From: Carposina sasakii
Taxonomy: Eukaryota; Arthropoda; Insecta; Lepidoptera; Carposinidae
NCBI GenBank assembly: GCA_014607495.2
Contig: CP053162.1
Span: 372,001-436,000 of the forward strand
DNA length: 64,000 nt
Reading direction: 5' to 3'
Positions 33,225 to 44,150 of this stretch are shown in pieces (position 1 is the stretch's first letter; every line of letters begins with the position of its first letter). The translations under genes and the position numbers were made by a program. Under the pieces are notes generated by a model. The model did not search any database, was not told where the DNA came from, and saw only the letters and a program-made list of their open reading frames with translations.

Positions 33225-34045
33225 ATGTCAGCAACAGCAACAAGACATGTCAAATCGTCGAACTCCGCCAACATCCTCATGTGCAGGCAATGGTGGAAAG
33301 TCTGCTGGATGTATGGAGACCAGGAGAAGTACTACAGACAACTCTATGGAAGAAGAAAAGGGAACCACACCAACACAACCTTCATCAACTTCAACCTCAT
33401 GGACACAAAACGTCCAGGGACACAAATAACAGAACTAACCGATGACTTCTTTGATGATAATGCTCCACCAAAAATAGAACCACCTCCTGACGAACCCAAA
33501 GATGATAATTTAGATACAGAACTAAAATTCGGAGCTGAATCCGAACCTATATACGGATTCAATGAAACATGGAGAAAAGACCAAAGACGAAAACCTATCC
33601 AACCAAATTACGAAGAGTATATGGATACTGCGGATTTAGATGAAATTCTAGGTCCTACACTTAGTGCTGATAGTATAAAGAGTATGCTAGAAAACGGTCT
33701 ACCAACACACAACAACAAAACCCAAATATTAGATTCTAGAGAACAGATACATAAGAATGGCAACGTTTTCGGTAAATCCTCTAAAACGGTGTGCAGAACA
33801 AGAAAAGGTGCGATAGTGACTGAAGAAACGGATATTTCTACTGACGGTAAAACATCGGCAAACCTGAAGTTTCAGCGATCGACAGTGAAGTGTGCTCCGA
33901 ACCGGGTGAAGGAGGTCCTGCAGCCGCTGAATGAGGATACGGTGCTGGATCACTGCTTGAGGAAAAAGTGCGTCGGAGACCGACTGACGACGACCACCAC
34001 GACCCTGGTGACTGTCAGCCAGACTTCGGTGACCTGCTGCAATGA
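33225..34045 (+). CDS. coding exon of an unrecognised acidic, probably disordered protein
   Basis: The longest host-like coding stretch. The ATG at 33225 has A at -3 and an in-frame TAA 15 bases upstream. The frame stays open for about 274 codons, until CAATGA|GTGAGTAG. That donor at 34045/34046 splits a codon after its second base and precedes the apparent stop, so the protein continues in an exon beyond the window. From residue about 69 it is acidic and proline-rich (TDDFFDDNAPP, EPPPDEPKDDN), then YGFNETWRKDQRRKP, DLDEILGPTLSADSI, and near the end CLRKKC, a TTTTTT run and TCCNE. There is no signal peptide or membrane segment and I recognise no domain. Oddity: the first roughly 58 residues are W/Y/C-rich and unlike the rest, while another frame (ATG at 33247, stop at 33427-33429) gives a Ser/Thr/Pro-rich stretch more like the downstream part. 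A frameshift or assembly error may lie between about 33330 and 33427. Confidence 0.7.
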
Positions 34046-34304
34046 GTGAGTAGATATTTTTATTTATTTTAGTTTTTCATCTATGTATTTAGCTACTGAC
34101 CCTTTCTAATCTTATTATTAGAGGAAGACACAGAGAAGAAATCATTTCTTTTTTCATAGTTATAATCAATTTTTTACCTATGACTTTCCTGACTCGAATT
34201 TTGCATGGAAATAGCTATTTGATTACTTAAATAAATGACGAAACCTAGAAAAGCATTTACAAGATGATTGAAAAAAATACATTAAACACTCGGCTATAGG
34301 TATT
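34046..34304. other. start of the intron after the 33.2-kb exon
   Basis: Begins GTGAGTAGA, an almost ideal donor, followed by T-rich AT sequence. Nothing else seen. Confidence 0.55.
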
Positions 34305-34466
34305 TCCGAAATGGGGTTGCCGAAAATGCAGGATCATAAAAAAGATCCCTCAATGGCCACGCCAGTAGAGATTATTGCTTGAGAGAATGCCCAAGTTCCT
34401 TAGTCCACTCTTACATGTAAGGAGATGCAGCTGATGTATTCTAGTGAAGCTCCGCATCAGCATAGA
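34305..34466 (+). repeat. rep-A copy 9
   Basis: CCGAAATGGGGTTGCCGAAA, AGGATCATAAAAAAGATCCC, GAATGCCCAAGTTCCTTAG and GGAGATGCAGCTGATGTATT: nearly full length. Confidence 0.7.
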
Positions 34467-34479
34467 ACAATAATAAAAT

Positions 34480-34590
34480 AAATTTATTAATAAAGAAATT
34501 GAAAAAATTCTTCACCCAGGTGGGAATCGAACCCACGACCTCTGCATTCCGTGCCAGCGCTCTTACCACTGACACTCACTGATTCACAGT
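34480..34590 (-). mobile_element. rep-I SINE copy 2
   Basis: ATTTATTAATAAAGAAATTG tail, then CTTCACCCAGGTGGGAATCG, AACCCACGACCTCTGCATTC and the A-box half CTCTTACCACTGA. The head is damaged. Confidence 0.65.
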
Positions 34591-34764
34591 TTTACATACT
34601 ATATCATTATATCACAAAGTTTTACAACTGACACACGTTAATCTTAAGACGTAGAGTCAGCGTAATAAATAACTGTAAAACTGTGTGCCACAATATAATC
34701 TATTCAGCCGTCAACCATTCAGTTGGTTGCTCATTCATCATCAGTACATTCCGTCACTGAACTG

Positions 34765-35019
34765 AGGGGCGTTCTGCAAAAAATTCCAGCCGAATCGCAG
34801 CTACTAACGCAGCAAGCCTATTTACGAATCACTGTGCGATGCAATATTTTAGCAAGCAGAAGTCACGAGCATGACTAAAATAAAATCAAATATCTGTAAT
34901 GTTCAGAAATGAGTCTATTATGTCAACATACGAGTAAAGTAATTGTGCTTTGTATCGTGCTTCCACAACGGTTCCAAATCGACTTCGTTCCAGCGCGAAA
35001 CTTTAAGGGAATCGCCCCC
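34765..35019 (-). mobile_element. rep-R MITE copy 1
   Basis: Minus-strand GGGGGCGATTCCCTTAAAG, GCTGGAACGAAGTCGATTTG and GGAACCGTTGTGGAAGC parallel rep-R copy 2. The outer ends GGGGCGTTCT and ATCGCCCC are roughly inverted. Confidence 0.55.
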
Positions 35020-35215
35020 CTGTGCAACCACACAGCCACCCGCATCTCGAGTGCACAACCTCGTATGTTACTTATGTGTTATTTTAATATTTTAAAAGCC
35101 TTTAAGACGTGCCTGGAATAATATAAATTAAGAGAGGTACAGTCGGTGGTAAGAACAATACTTTAAGTATATAGTATTGTGCACTTATATACTTATCGGA
35201 CTACGGAGAAAAAGG

Positions 35216-35254
35216 CTACATCATGTAGTCCACGCGGACAAAGTGGCAGGCAAC
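35216..35254 (+). mobile_element. Helitron 3' terminus
   Basis: TGTAGTCCACGCGGACAAAG then GGCAGGCAACAGCTAG followed by T, a hairpin and CTAG end. Confidence 0.55.
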
Positions 35255-36147
35255 AGCTAGTTATAAATAAATGTATCAAAGCAACAATGTCTATAAGTGG
35301 ATATTGTACAAAAACACACATAACCACTGACAAGTTTTTATAAAATTGACATCAACATCCACTTGTAACGATGACTGTACCCAGAGTACTTAATTTAATT
35401 TCCTGTAAATTGTTACTTTGTAGGATGATATATTGTGCGAAGGCTGATGTGCAGTAAGTATGCGATGAGCAGGTTTAGCACACGTGTGACATTTATGAAG
35501 GTGGCTAATGCGACTACGTGCGGGTGGATTAAGAAAAAACATTTGTTTTTTTTACATTGTCAAAATCTACGGTCATCCGGTTATTCTGTCAGACTAAGCT
35601 AGCAACTAATGGTCGTAGCAGTGAGTGATATTATGTCTATGTATTTTCTCACTGTGAAAATGAAACGCTATACATACAGGATGCTTGTGACAGCCATACA
35701 AATATTGGTGTGGTGACTGCAGACTACAATTCTGAGTAGAAAACCACCGAAAATTTTCGCAAGAAATTCCAAAATTTAACGACTTTTTTATTTTTTCAGG
35801 GAAAAAAAAGAGTTTAGTTTAGTTCGTTTGATAACTAACTTTAAAACAAAATTAACCAATAGATAATTTAAAAAAAAGTTGGCCCTTAAAAAGTTCAAAT
35901 GTCTGATCAACCCTAATGGAGAGTCACATTGATCCAAAAAACAGCAATGTATCACTCAATAACAAATAAGCCCATTTAACTAGTTACAGGATCGCCCGAT
36001 ACAATTGGCCCGGAAAACAAACATTACTGATAATAATCAAATTAGAAATGCATTTCCAGCGAACACTGTCGTATAACTTAAGACATCGGTACTAATTCAG
36101 CATTTTAGTATTTGCCTGGCTGTCACACACACCCTGTTTATAAGCAA
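35255..36147. other. unannotated AT-rich DNA
   Basis: No gene, repeat family member or RNA recognised. Confidence 0.4.
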
Positions 36148-36421
36148 GGGCCCAATTCTCGAAAAGTCGCGAGTTGGAACGAAACCGAAAAGGAACCGTT
36201 GTAGACGCTCAGAACAAAGCAATAATTACTTTACGGTGACGTAATTAGACACATTTCAGTACGAGACAGATATTTGATTTTATTCTGTCGTACTCATGAC
36301 CACGGCATGCTAAAATACACTAAATACTCCAGTGGTAAGTAAATATTGCTTCGCATCGTGTTTCGTTAACGGTTTGTTAGTGGTTACATCTCGGCTCAAA
36401 AATTTTCAAGAATTGTCCCCC
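36148..36421 (+). mobile_element. rep-R MITE copy 2
   Basis: GGGCCCAATTCTCGAAAA at the left and TTTTCAAGAATTGTCCCCC at the right are imperfect inverted ends. GGAACCGTTGTAGACGC and TAATTACTTTACGG match copy 1 in opposite orientation. Confidence 0.6.
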
Positions 36422-36422
36422 T

Positions 36423-36582
36423 GGGCGTTTTTCCATTAGACGACACGACTATGACCATGGCTTTTTAAGAACCAAAAATGTTTTAAATAGTATGGCTCGT
36501 TTTTTAGACGACACGACTTCCATACTAGCTGAAGAAATATCGTGGTCGTGTTGTCGTTGTGTCGGCTAGCGGAAAAACGCTC
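36423..36582. mobile_element. rep-Y, 160-bp MITE
   Basis: Inverted ends GGGCGTTTTTCCATTAGACG and GTCGGCTAGCGGAAAAACGC, plus internal copies of GACGACACGAC (about 36439 and 36506) and the inverted GTCGTGTTGTCG. It abuts rep-R copy 2. Confidence 0.6.
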
Positions 36583-37225
36583 AAGAAAAGTACCTATAGT
36601 GTGTGAACGACTAATGATATGGGTGTTTTAATGTTTTTTACCGGTTGTCGGCCATATTGTCCCTCGACCACAATGACTGGCGTTCCCGGAATGAGAACAC
36701 TTGCGGTTTTGTCCTGCCCCCATTCGGGAACAATATTGTGGTGGCGTGCTGTTGACCAAAAGTCGCTTGTTTCTTAAGGTGAAACAGTTTACCATTCAGT
36801 GGAAAATTCCAAATTTTTGTATTTCTAACATAATTTTTATATAACTGTACTATCATACTTTGTTTTGTGTCTTCGCGGATAAGTACGTTCTACATTTCTA
36901 ATTCTTCTTAATATTATTATATAATTTAAATGAACCTGTATGGTGTATTGCAAATTAATTTTAATTACAAAATATTATATGTAAAATATTTTAAATAATG
37001 TAATGTATAATAGACAAGTCATTGTTTTTAGTGTTACTGTATTGAACAGTCTATGATAGCGCGTTAATGTCTTTTCCATGCGAATTATAAGTTCATAGTA
37101 AAAGATTTGTATGGATTCAGTGTAGATTAAGTTTTTTAGTTAAAACGAAGTCAAAATAAGTGCTGTATATATAGAAACAGTAAATATAGTTTACGTAGAG
37201 TCAGCATATATTTATCTACATAAAC
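36583..37225. other. unannotated DNA
   Basis: Nothing recognised; a 72-codon frame at 36638-36856 has no domain. Confidence 0.4.
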
Positions 37226-37445
37226 GTATAAAGAATAACGGACAGAGTGTTGTCACTACACGGAGTGAAGCATTCATAGTCAGCTCGGTAACGTAGTAGG
37301 GATGTGTAAAGACGCGTTATCCACCCACACGTACAAACCATAGTAAGCTCGGCACCTTCCAGAAAATCTGCACACATACACAACGCGCCGCCATTACGGT
37401 GCTTCAACCTGTGCAGTGACAGCATTTCGTCCGTTGTTCTTTATG
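37226..37445. mobile_element. rep-X, 220-bp palindromic MITE
   Basis: Arms 37226-37272 and 37400-37445 are inverted copies: GTATAAAGAATAACGGACAG against GTCCGTTGTTCTTTATG, and TGTCACTACACGG...GAAGCA against TGCTTCAACCTGTGCAGTGA. AGCTCGG recurs inside at 37283 and 37347. Confidence 0.6.
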
Positions 37446-38211
37446 TTTATCTACACCAGCCAGCAACTATAAGAGATTTCTACCAATAAACAAATCATGT
37501 TAAAAATATTTTTCAATTTTTCAAGTAGGTAATACCATCGATCATACTAACAATTCCAATTGTATATACCATTTCTATCGCAAGAAAACATATTTCTCCC
37601 GCCAATTAAAAACTTTGTTACCGCACAAAATCACAGACAAAACTTAATCTAAACTAAAGATAAATTAAATAACACAATCCCGTAGCGCCATTAACCAAAC
37701 CTTTCAACTTTAACAGTTAAGCTCATCGAACACAATTTAATCCAGCCAATTTAACAACAGCTTCCTTTGCCGAAGCCCGCGAAAAAAAAGAAAAAACAAG
37801 ATGGCCGCCGCATCGATGCTATCTTATATCGCTACCGGAGAGCTGGACGAGAGATTATTTAATATAGTAATCTGAAATGTATTTAAAATGTTCTTCGATT
37901 TACTTTGTTTGAATAAATATACCTCATGAACAGCAAACTTTGTCTTTACCTTAAAAATGTTTTTTCAATAGCTTTACAAATAGAGCATACATTTACGTAT
38001 TTTTTGTTGTAAATATCTAATAACTTAGGAAAAAAATAATAGGTACTTTCCAGTCGTGTGAAGCATGGAATTGATGCAGTTTATATACCTCGCACCTTAC
38101 CTCGCACGTTGTCCTTATTTATTTGACCTGTATATAGATATTTGACCCTATCTCACCATCATCGGATGAGATTGAGGTCGAACGTAGGCTTGCTAACTTA
38201 TCGTGTACCCA
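37446..38211. other. unannotated DNA
   Basis: No gene recognised. A small GC-richer spot ACAAGATGGCCGCCGCATCG at 37797 resembles a YY1-type site (AAGATGGCCGC). Confidence 0.4.
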
Positions 38212-38797
38212 GGGCCCCGATTCTCATGTAGGTACGGCACGAGTATCTATTTAATATCCTCGACATTGTTTCTAATCTAAACTCGACATAAATGTTCACA
38301 CAAGAAATGTTTAATAAACATTGTTTATGTCCATAAAAAATGGCGGGCATTTAAACAGCTGACATTCACAGTACTTATAGTTACTTAGGTATCAGTTGCC
38401 AGTAAAATAAATAAAATATTTGTATGCCAAAAAATTTTAGCGAAACATATCTCTGTGGGGTAAGCACGAACCTTTTTACGCGGCGTAACGCTAGCGACTT
38501 GCTAGCAAAATCTATGTGATTTGACTGTTCGACGATAGCATTACGGATTATCAAGAGGTTCGTGCTTACCCCTCTGGTCTAAAGATGTACTAATTACCTT
38601 TACTGTGTCATATTTTGAGCAAATAATAATCATGTAAGCATTGAGTAGAAAGCAGCATTAGACATGAATATCGAGTAAATACCCACTAGACACTATGATA
38701 TATTAGGTACTTTATTATGACTATTCAGTTTTTAGATTTTTGTATGGAAAATTGTCGAGTACAGACGTTATGTCAAGGGACGTGAGAATCGGGGCCT
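38212..38797. mobile_element. rep-P inverted-ended element with nested rep-L
   Basis: GGGCCCCGATTCTCATGT at the left and ACGTGAGAATCGGGGCC at the right are inverted complements. TCGACATTGTTTCTAATC and AAAATTGTCGAG near the ends also pair loosely. Rep-L copy 3 (38457-38572) is inserted inside. Confidence 0.6.
38457..38572 (+). mobile_element. rep-L MITE copy 3
   Basis: The best-preserved copy: GGGGTAAGCACGAACCT and AGAGGTTCGTGCTTACCCC are near-perfect inverted ends of 16-17 bp. TCTG-like bases flank both sides. Confidence 0.75.
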
Positions 38798-38959
38798 AGT
38801 TTGTTTATCATAGCTGTTCAAACTGTGGTTTAAACTGCCACTTGGTCGGACCGCTATCACGTAATAACTAGATTATGTACCAGCACGGAACAATGCCTAA
38901 TATACTGAGACCAACATAGCTATATCTACTAAACTTTGCATGTTTTTACGGAGGTATAT

Positions 38960-39338
38960 ACAGGATGACTTTTGGTCGTCAACGTTCCCGAAAACTACAG
39001 AATCTCCTCATCATCGCGATCATTTTTCTCCATGGAAGCATACCTGGGAAGTGTCTGATTTCCAAAATATTAGGGTCCAAAGTTGAGTGAATAGACTGCG
39101 TTTTTCTTCATAAATGTACATTGACGCATGTAGCAAAAATTTTTCACGAGAAATAATTAATATCTGTCTATGAAAAAATTAACATAAACACTGGACACTA
39201 TAAATTTCACCCGATCAAGTAATAAAAAATAAATAAAAAAAAATTACATCGTTTTCCAGCATTTTTTTGACATAAACTTACTTTATTTGATGTATAGAGT
39301 ACGTACCCTTCGTTAAGGGTGGCAACAAAAAAACACCA
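38960..39338 (-). mobile_element. rep-C MITE copy 2
   Basis: Reads ACAGGATGACTTTTGGTCGT, CATGGAAGCATACCTGGGAA, CACGAGAAATAATTAATATC and ends GGGTGGCAACAAAAAAACACC. Confidence 0.75.
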
Positions 39339-39859
39339 AATATTTTTTTATCTCCATCAATCTATACAGCTTCCTATACCTACTATACTGCTAAGTAAAG
39401 GCCTCTTACTTTTATCTCTTTTTCTAAAGTTTTTACTTCCCTACTTGTCAAGCTATAGATCATAATAACGATAGTATTTTTACAACTTGTCCAAGTTTTT
39501 TGTCCTAGCTAATTCAGAGGTAATATACAGCAGGATAAAGCATGTCAGTCTGTCTGTCTGTCACCAGCCAATGGTTTACAAGTTGACAGATGAATGTGAC
39601 GTGATGCTGGAAATAAAAAATATTTAAAATAAAACTCAGGTTCATACAAAGTAGCGTCACACGTAATATGTACGTAACGTACACGTAATTGTATTATCAC
39701 GTTCATCCTGTCCTTATCCCATTATTATTTATGATGTCAGCTAAATACGGTTTCTTGGAAAATTCATATTGCCAACGATCTGACTGCCCGGCATCAACCC
39801 TCCTGGTATAGTTAAAGTGTCATTTGTATAGAAAAATGTATCTACATATATAGGTATGT
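39339..39859. other. unannotated DNA
   Basis: No gene recognised. A short (TGTC)n-like run CAGTCTGTCTGTCTGTCACC lies at 39546. Confidence 0.4.
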
Positions 39860-40050
39860 AAAATATTGTCAGCGACATCTCCCCACACGGTGGCAACACT
39901 AGTTGCCATCCTATATAACCGCCCGGAACACTGGAGAACGACTTTTTGCTCGAGATCTTCAAGGTGTGCGCTCGTTAGACTTTGTTAATTTATTTGCGGG
40001 TTTTCTGTTATACTTTAATCTTTTAATTTTAGTTAAGAATAAAATAAGTA
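39860..40050 (+). promoter_or_regulatory. TATA-box promoter-like block, possibly a solo LTR
   Basis: CATCCTATATAACCGCCCGG holds a good TATA box (39911-39918) in a locally GC-richer stretch. About 120 bp downstream is AAGAATAAAATAAG, a poly(A)-signal-like sequence. TATA, start region and poly(A) signal within 200 bp is the arrangement of an LTR. A TG...CA boundary with duplication could not be fixed, so a host promoter remains possible. Confidence 0.3.
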
Positions 40051-40134
40051 CATATCAGGTTTTGTTATTTTGTTAAATTGTTTTTTTTTAAATCAATTAT
40101 TTATCTAACCTCTAAGAATATTATATTTCATGGC

Positions 40135-40200
40135 ATAGGCTCGTGGTTGGGATTCAAACCTACGCCTTCCAATTAGAAAGCGTACGTTTTAATCACCACT
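40135..40200 (-). repeat. tRNA-like SINE fragment
   Basis: On the minus strand AGTGGTGATTAAAACGTACG and GGTTTGAATCCCAACCACG resemble the anticodon-to-T arm of a tRNA with a B box. No A box is recognisable. Confidence 0.35.
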
Positions 40201-41049
40201 TTAAAAACGCACGTAAAAGTATTATATGAGGTTTATTTTTAAATCTAATATTATCTAATTTGTTGAAATCTATTCTACTTAGTAAATGTGTTCTAGTTTA
40301 ATCACTATCAATGTGCGAATGATGTATTTGATGTGAAATATTTGAGAAATTCCTGAATTTCATAACGCATATGCGATAAGCAATGTTATAGTTAAGTAGG
40401 CTCCCGCTAATGTATTTAATTACAAACATCATCTTTACTTTTCATATTCGGTTTATATAATATTTAAAAACAGAACCTAATAATTCAAATTCACCATGAT
40501 TGAGTTTTAAAAGTGAAATAACCTTTTCTACAGCTTCTCATTTTAGTACCATATTGGGTTACTAAAATCAGAAGCGAAGCAAACTCAGATCACGTTACAG
40601 AGATAGCGCCGCTTCGGCATAAAACAGCTCATCGAGATTTAGTTATAAATAGCCGCCTTATTCCTTGTTCTTTTATTGCATATAGGATCAAAATGCAGTT
40701 ATTAACAGAGTTAAAAGTAGAAACAAATGCATAATAATATCTCAAGAGATTTCCTCTAGCAAATCAATAAGGATTTTTTTATATTAAAGGTTACAGTCAT
40801 AGTCTGGAAACTGACGGAAAGATTATTAAGATTTTGGTAGTTTATTAAAGTAGTCTTAACTAGAGGTGTTTGTTTTCTAGCTGAAATATCCTTCCTGCCC
40901 TTAACCACCTTAGCAGAAAGTTCGGAAACCTTACGATCCACTTACATCTTGATTTTATGTAATGACCGCCTAATCGCCATTGGCGAGGACTCTACGATGT
41001 ACAGTCTACATACTGAGCTGAAGGTCTAGGTTTAATTTCTGGTAACTTC
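40201..41049. other. unannotated DNA
   Basis: Nothing recognised. Confidence 0.4.
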
Positions 41050-41395
41050 AAATAAAGTAAGTTTATACCAAAAAAAAACCTGGTAAATGATGTAATTTTT
41101 TTTGCTTTTTTTTAAATAACTTGATCGAGAAAAATTTATTGTATCCAATGTAAACACTGTATTTCTAGTTTTTTCATAAACACAGACACTGCTAGTTTTT
41201 TCACAGACAGATATTAATTATTTGTCGTGAAAAAATCTTGCTACGCGCGTCTATGTGCATTTATGCAGAAAAACGTGGACTTGGGAACCAGACACTTCCC
41301 AGGTATGCTTCCATGGAGAAAAATGATCGTAATGATGAGGAAATTCCGCAGTTTTCGGGAACGTTGACGACCAAAAAACACCCTATATACATATA
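41050..41395 (+). mobile_element. rep-C MITE copy 3, left-truncated
   Basis: Lacks the ACAGGGTG end. Internal duplication of CTAGTTTTTTCA (about 41167 and 41193). Then CTACGCGCGTCTATGTGCAT, GACACTTCCCAGGTATGC and the end GACCAAAAAACACCCTATA. Confidence 0.7.
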
Positions 41396-41400
41396 CATTA

Positions 41401-41577
41401 TTGTGTTCCCGAAATGGGGTAGCCAGAACTACGTGATCATAAAAGAAATCCCACAGTCATGTTTAGCGTATCGGGGGCAGATGTAAAAGCCCGAGTTCCG
41501 TAGTCGACTCTTACGACATGCACGGAAGGAGATGCAGCTAATGTACTTATTCTAGTAAAGCCTCGCATAATGACAAG
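41401..41577 (+). repeat. rep-A copy 10
   Basis: GTTCCCGAAATGGGGTAGCC, AACTACGTGATCATAAAAG, CTTACGACATGCACGGAAGG and AGATGCAGCTAATGTAC. Near full length, with the central block lost. Confidence 0.75.
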
Positions 41578-41586
41578 TTTTTATCA

Positions 41587-41882
41587 TCTAATATATATAA
41601 AATTCTCGTGTCACGGTGTTAGAAGTTAAACTCCTCCGAAACGGCTCGACCGATTTTCGTAAATCTTAGCATGCATATCGGTTAGGGTGGAGAATCGGAC
41701 AACATCTATTTTTCATCCCCCTAAATGTTAAGGGTGGTCCACCCCTAATTTTTTTTTTTGGCAAAACTTTTCGTTTTTATTTTTTATGATACAACATACA
41801 AAAATACATACAACCATGAATTTTCACCCCTCTAGGATCAACCCCTTTTACATGGCAAAACAACGTTTGCCGGGTCAGCTAG
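41587..41882 (+). mobile_element. complete non-autonomous Helitron, 296 bp
   Basis: Starts TCTAATATATATAAAATTC after an A (41586) and ends GGGTCAGCTAG before a T (41883), the A|T insertion rule. The hairpin GGCAAAACAACGTTTGCC (41854-41871) ends eight bases before the terminal CTAG. Different family from rep-D, with no coding capacity. Confidence 0.85.
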
Positions 41883-42861
41883 TAATTATATATATTTATC
41901 TGGTTTCGCTTGGAAATAAACTTGCAAATAGCGTTATTAATGTCATATGGTTAACAACATAATTTTTTCATTAATATTTGAGTTATCTACTACTTGACGT
42001 AAAATATTAGTAGCAATTAATTCGTCATATATAATATCACGAATATGATATTTAGAATATCCAAATATTCGTAAACTTTCTCCTCTCGACGGGAGGTAAC
42101 GGCTGAGCCGAAAATGATAAAATATGCCAGCAATGTTTCACTTCGGTATTGAATATCAATGAGCATTGATTTATACCAATTTTGTTTATGAACGATATAT
42201 TTATTGGATGTTATTTTAAGTTTTATAAATAATTAACATATTGAGTAGGTATACAAGTGTATGATATTCGTAGATTAACCAGAACATATTGCGTTAGATA
42301 CATATCAAATTAATTAACTTTAAATAATTATACATTGCCTCTGAATACCAAAGTAAGCAATGTTTGATCCCAAAATTACCCAAATAAATGTATTTCTCAA
42401 TATATTTTTATAATAAACATTAGATTCGATATCTTTTACTAATATAATCAAACAGTGTTGCGTATTGATTCTCTATCGATATCGATATTCGATAAACTAA
42501 TCAATTTCCACCGGTACATACAGCCTCATCCATCATTCTGCTATCTAAATTAATAATCTGCGTATTAACTTAGCGTAATGTATTTTGTACGTACAAGGTG
42601 TAAAGAAAGCTGTTAAACACGAACCACTATTTTAAATTACTTTAACATTTATTCATGTTGCGTAAAATGAAACTTGGATCTTCATCATATCATATCAATA
42701 TAATATAACTGGCTATCTTAACACATCTGTGACGATACTGTTTAAAACATGTTGTTGTTATACACATTGAATTGTTTACCAAAGCAGTACGGTATGATGC
42801 CCTCTGTCGTTAGCTACATTTTTATGCTTGTTCATACTTCGCCATCATAGCTATTATATCT
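41883..42861. other. unannotated AT-rich DNA
   Basis: No gene recognised; CTCTATCGATATCGATATTCG at 42471 is a short ATCGAT cluster. Confidence 0.4.
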
Positions 42862-43100
42862 ACAGAGTGAAACTGAAAGCGTATATTAAGCAAAATGCTA
42901 TGAACAAAGCCCATTATATAGAACCTATTCAAAAAATTGGAGACTCGAAATCACAAGTTTTTTCAATATTTTAATTTCTCCATTAAACCTGGAAAACTAA
43001 GCATTGTGAACTCGAGTCTAAAATTTTGTTGATAGTGGGCTATATTACTATATATTTATAGCATTTCGTTTAGCTTAAGTAAACCTATTCTTACACCCTG
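42862..43100 (+). mobile_element. rep-E MITE copy 6
   Basis: ACAGAGTGAAACTGAAAGCG, AGCCCATTATATAGAACC, GGAGACTCGAAATCAC and the right end GTGGGCTATATTAC...TTCTTACACCCTG. Confidence 0.7.
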
Positions 43101-43771
43101 AAATACCTCTTTTGTTATAACCTGTGTCATTTTAACACAATTTTAATTTACTTCCAAAAACTATCGATAAACCATAACTGTCTATTCTCGTTATATACGA
43201 GTATCATCTCAGTGACTCCGATAATAAGAGAAAGGTGTCATTTCCCTTTAGTTTATGCAGCAAATACCGATAAAGTAGCTTCCATACTTTCCACTGATGA
43301 GGTAGCTTTACCACTGGTACCATTTAGATCCTGAATGCAGATTGCAGCTTCAAGCAGTCCTTGCAGCGGCCACGTGTATAAACCTTATATGATTTCGGGG
43401 ACATATTGTATGACACGCCGTATTTTGAAAGCTTTGCTAGGTATTTTGAATATGAAAAAAAGTTCTTCTAGCACTTCGCCGGTCGCTCCCACGACACGTA
43501 AGCTTCGCTTTTTCGGCTCGTGCGTTGTTATATTAACAGTTATAATTAATTAAGCAAACAAAGTACTGAAAGCCAAATTATCTCCCTTCAAAGCCCATCC
43601 CTTCCAAAATACCTAACTATTTTGTTATGTAATATAGCTTGTATATCAGAATAATTACGGTCACGTGAATGAAATCACGACCATTGCTGGTTGAGACAGA
43701 AAGTGTAAGAAATAGCAATATCTACAATTATATAAATACCAAGTATTGTCATGTTTAAATATTTAACATAT
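43101..43771. other. unannotated DNA
   Basis: A 72-codon frame at 43335-43553 shows no domain. The E-box CACGTG lies at about 43371. Nothing firm. Confidence 0.4.
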
Positions 43772-44150
43772 ACAGGGTGTTTTTTTGTGGCCACCTTTAA
43801 CGAAGGGTACGTATTCTATACATGAAATAAAGTAAGTTTATGCCAAAAAAATGCTGGGAATTTTTTTTTTTTTTTTTTAATTTAAATTCCTTGATCGTGC
43901 GTAATTTATAGTGTCTAGTGTTTATGTTAGTTTTTTTATAGACAGATATTAATTATTTTTCGTGAAAAAATCCTGCTACGCGCGTCTATGTGCATTTATG
44001 CAGAAAAACGCAGTCTATTTACTCAACTTTGGACCCTAATATTTTGGAAACCAGACACTTCCCAGGTATGCTTCCATGGAGAAAAATGATCGTGATGATG
44101 AGGAGATTCCGTAGTTTTCGGAAACGTTGACGACCAAAAATCACCCTGTA
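43772..44150 (+). mobile_element. rep-C MITE copy 4, full length
   Basis: Best full copy: ACAGGGTGTTTTTTTGTGGC at the left, GACCAAAAATCACCCTGT at the right. The terminal 14-15 bp are inverted complements with one mismatch. Flanked by TA-rich DNA. Confidence 0.8.
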
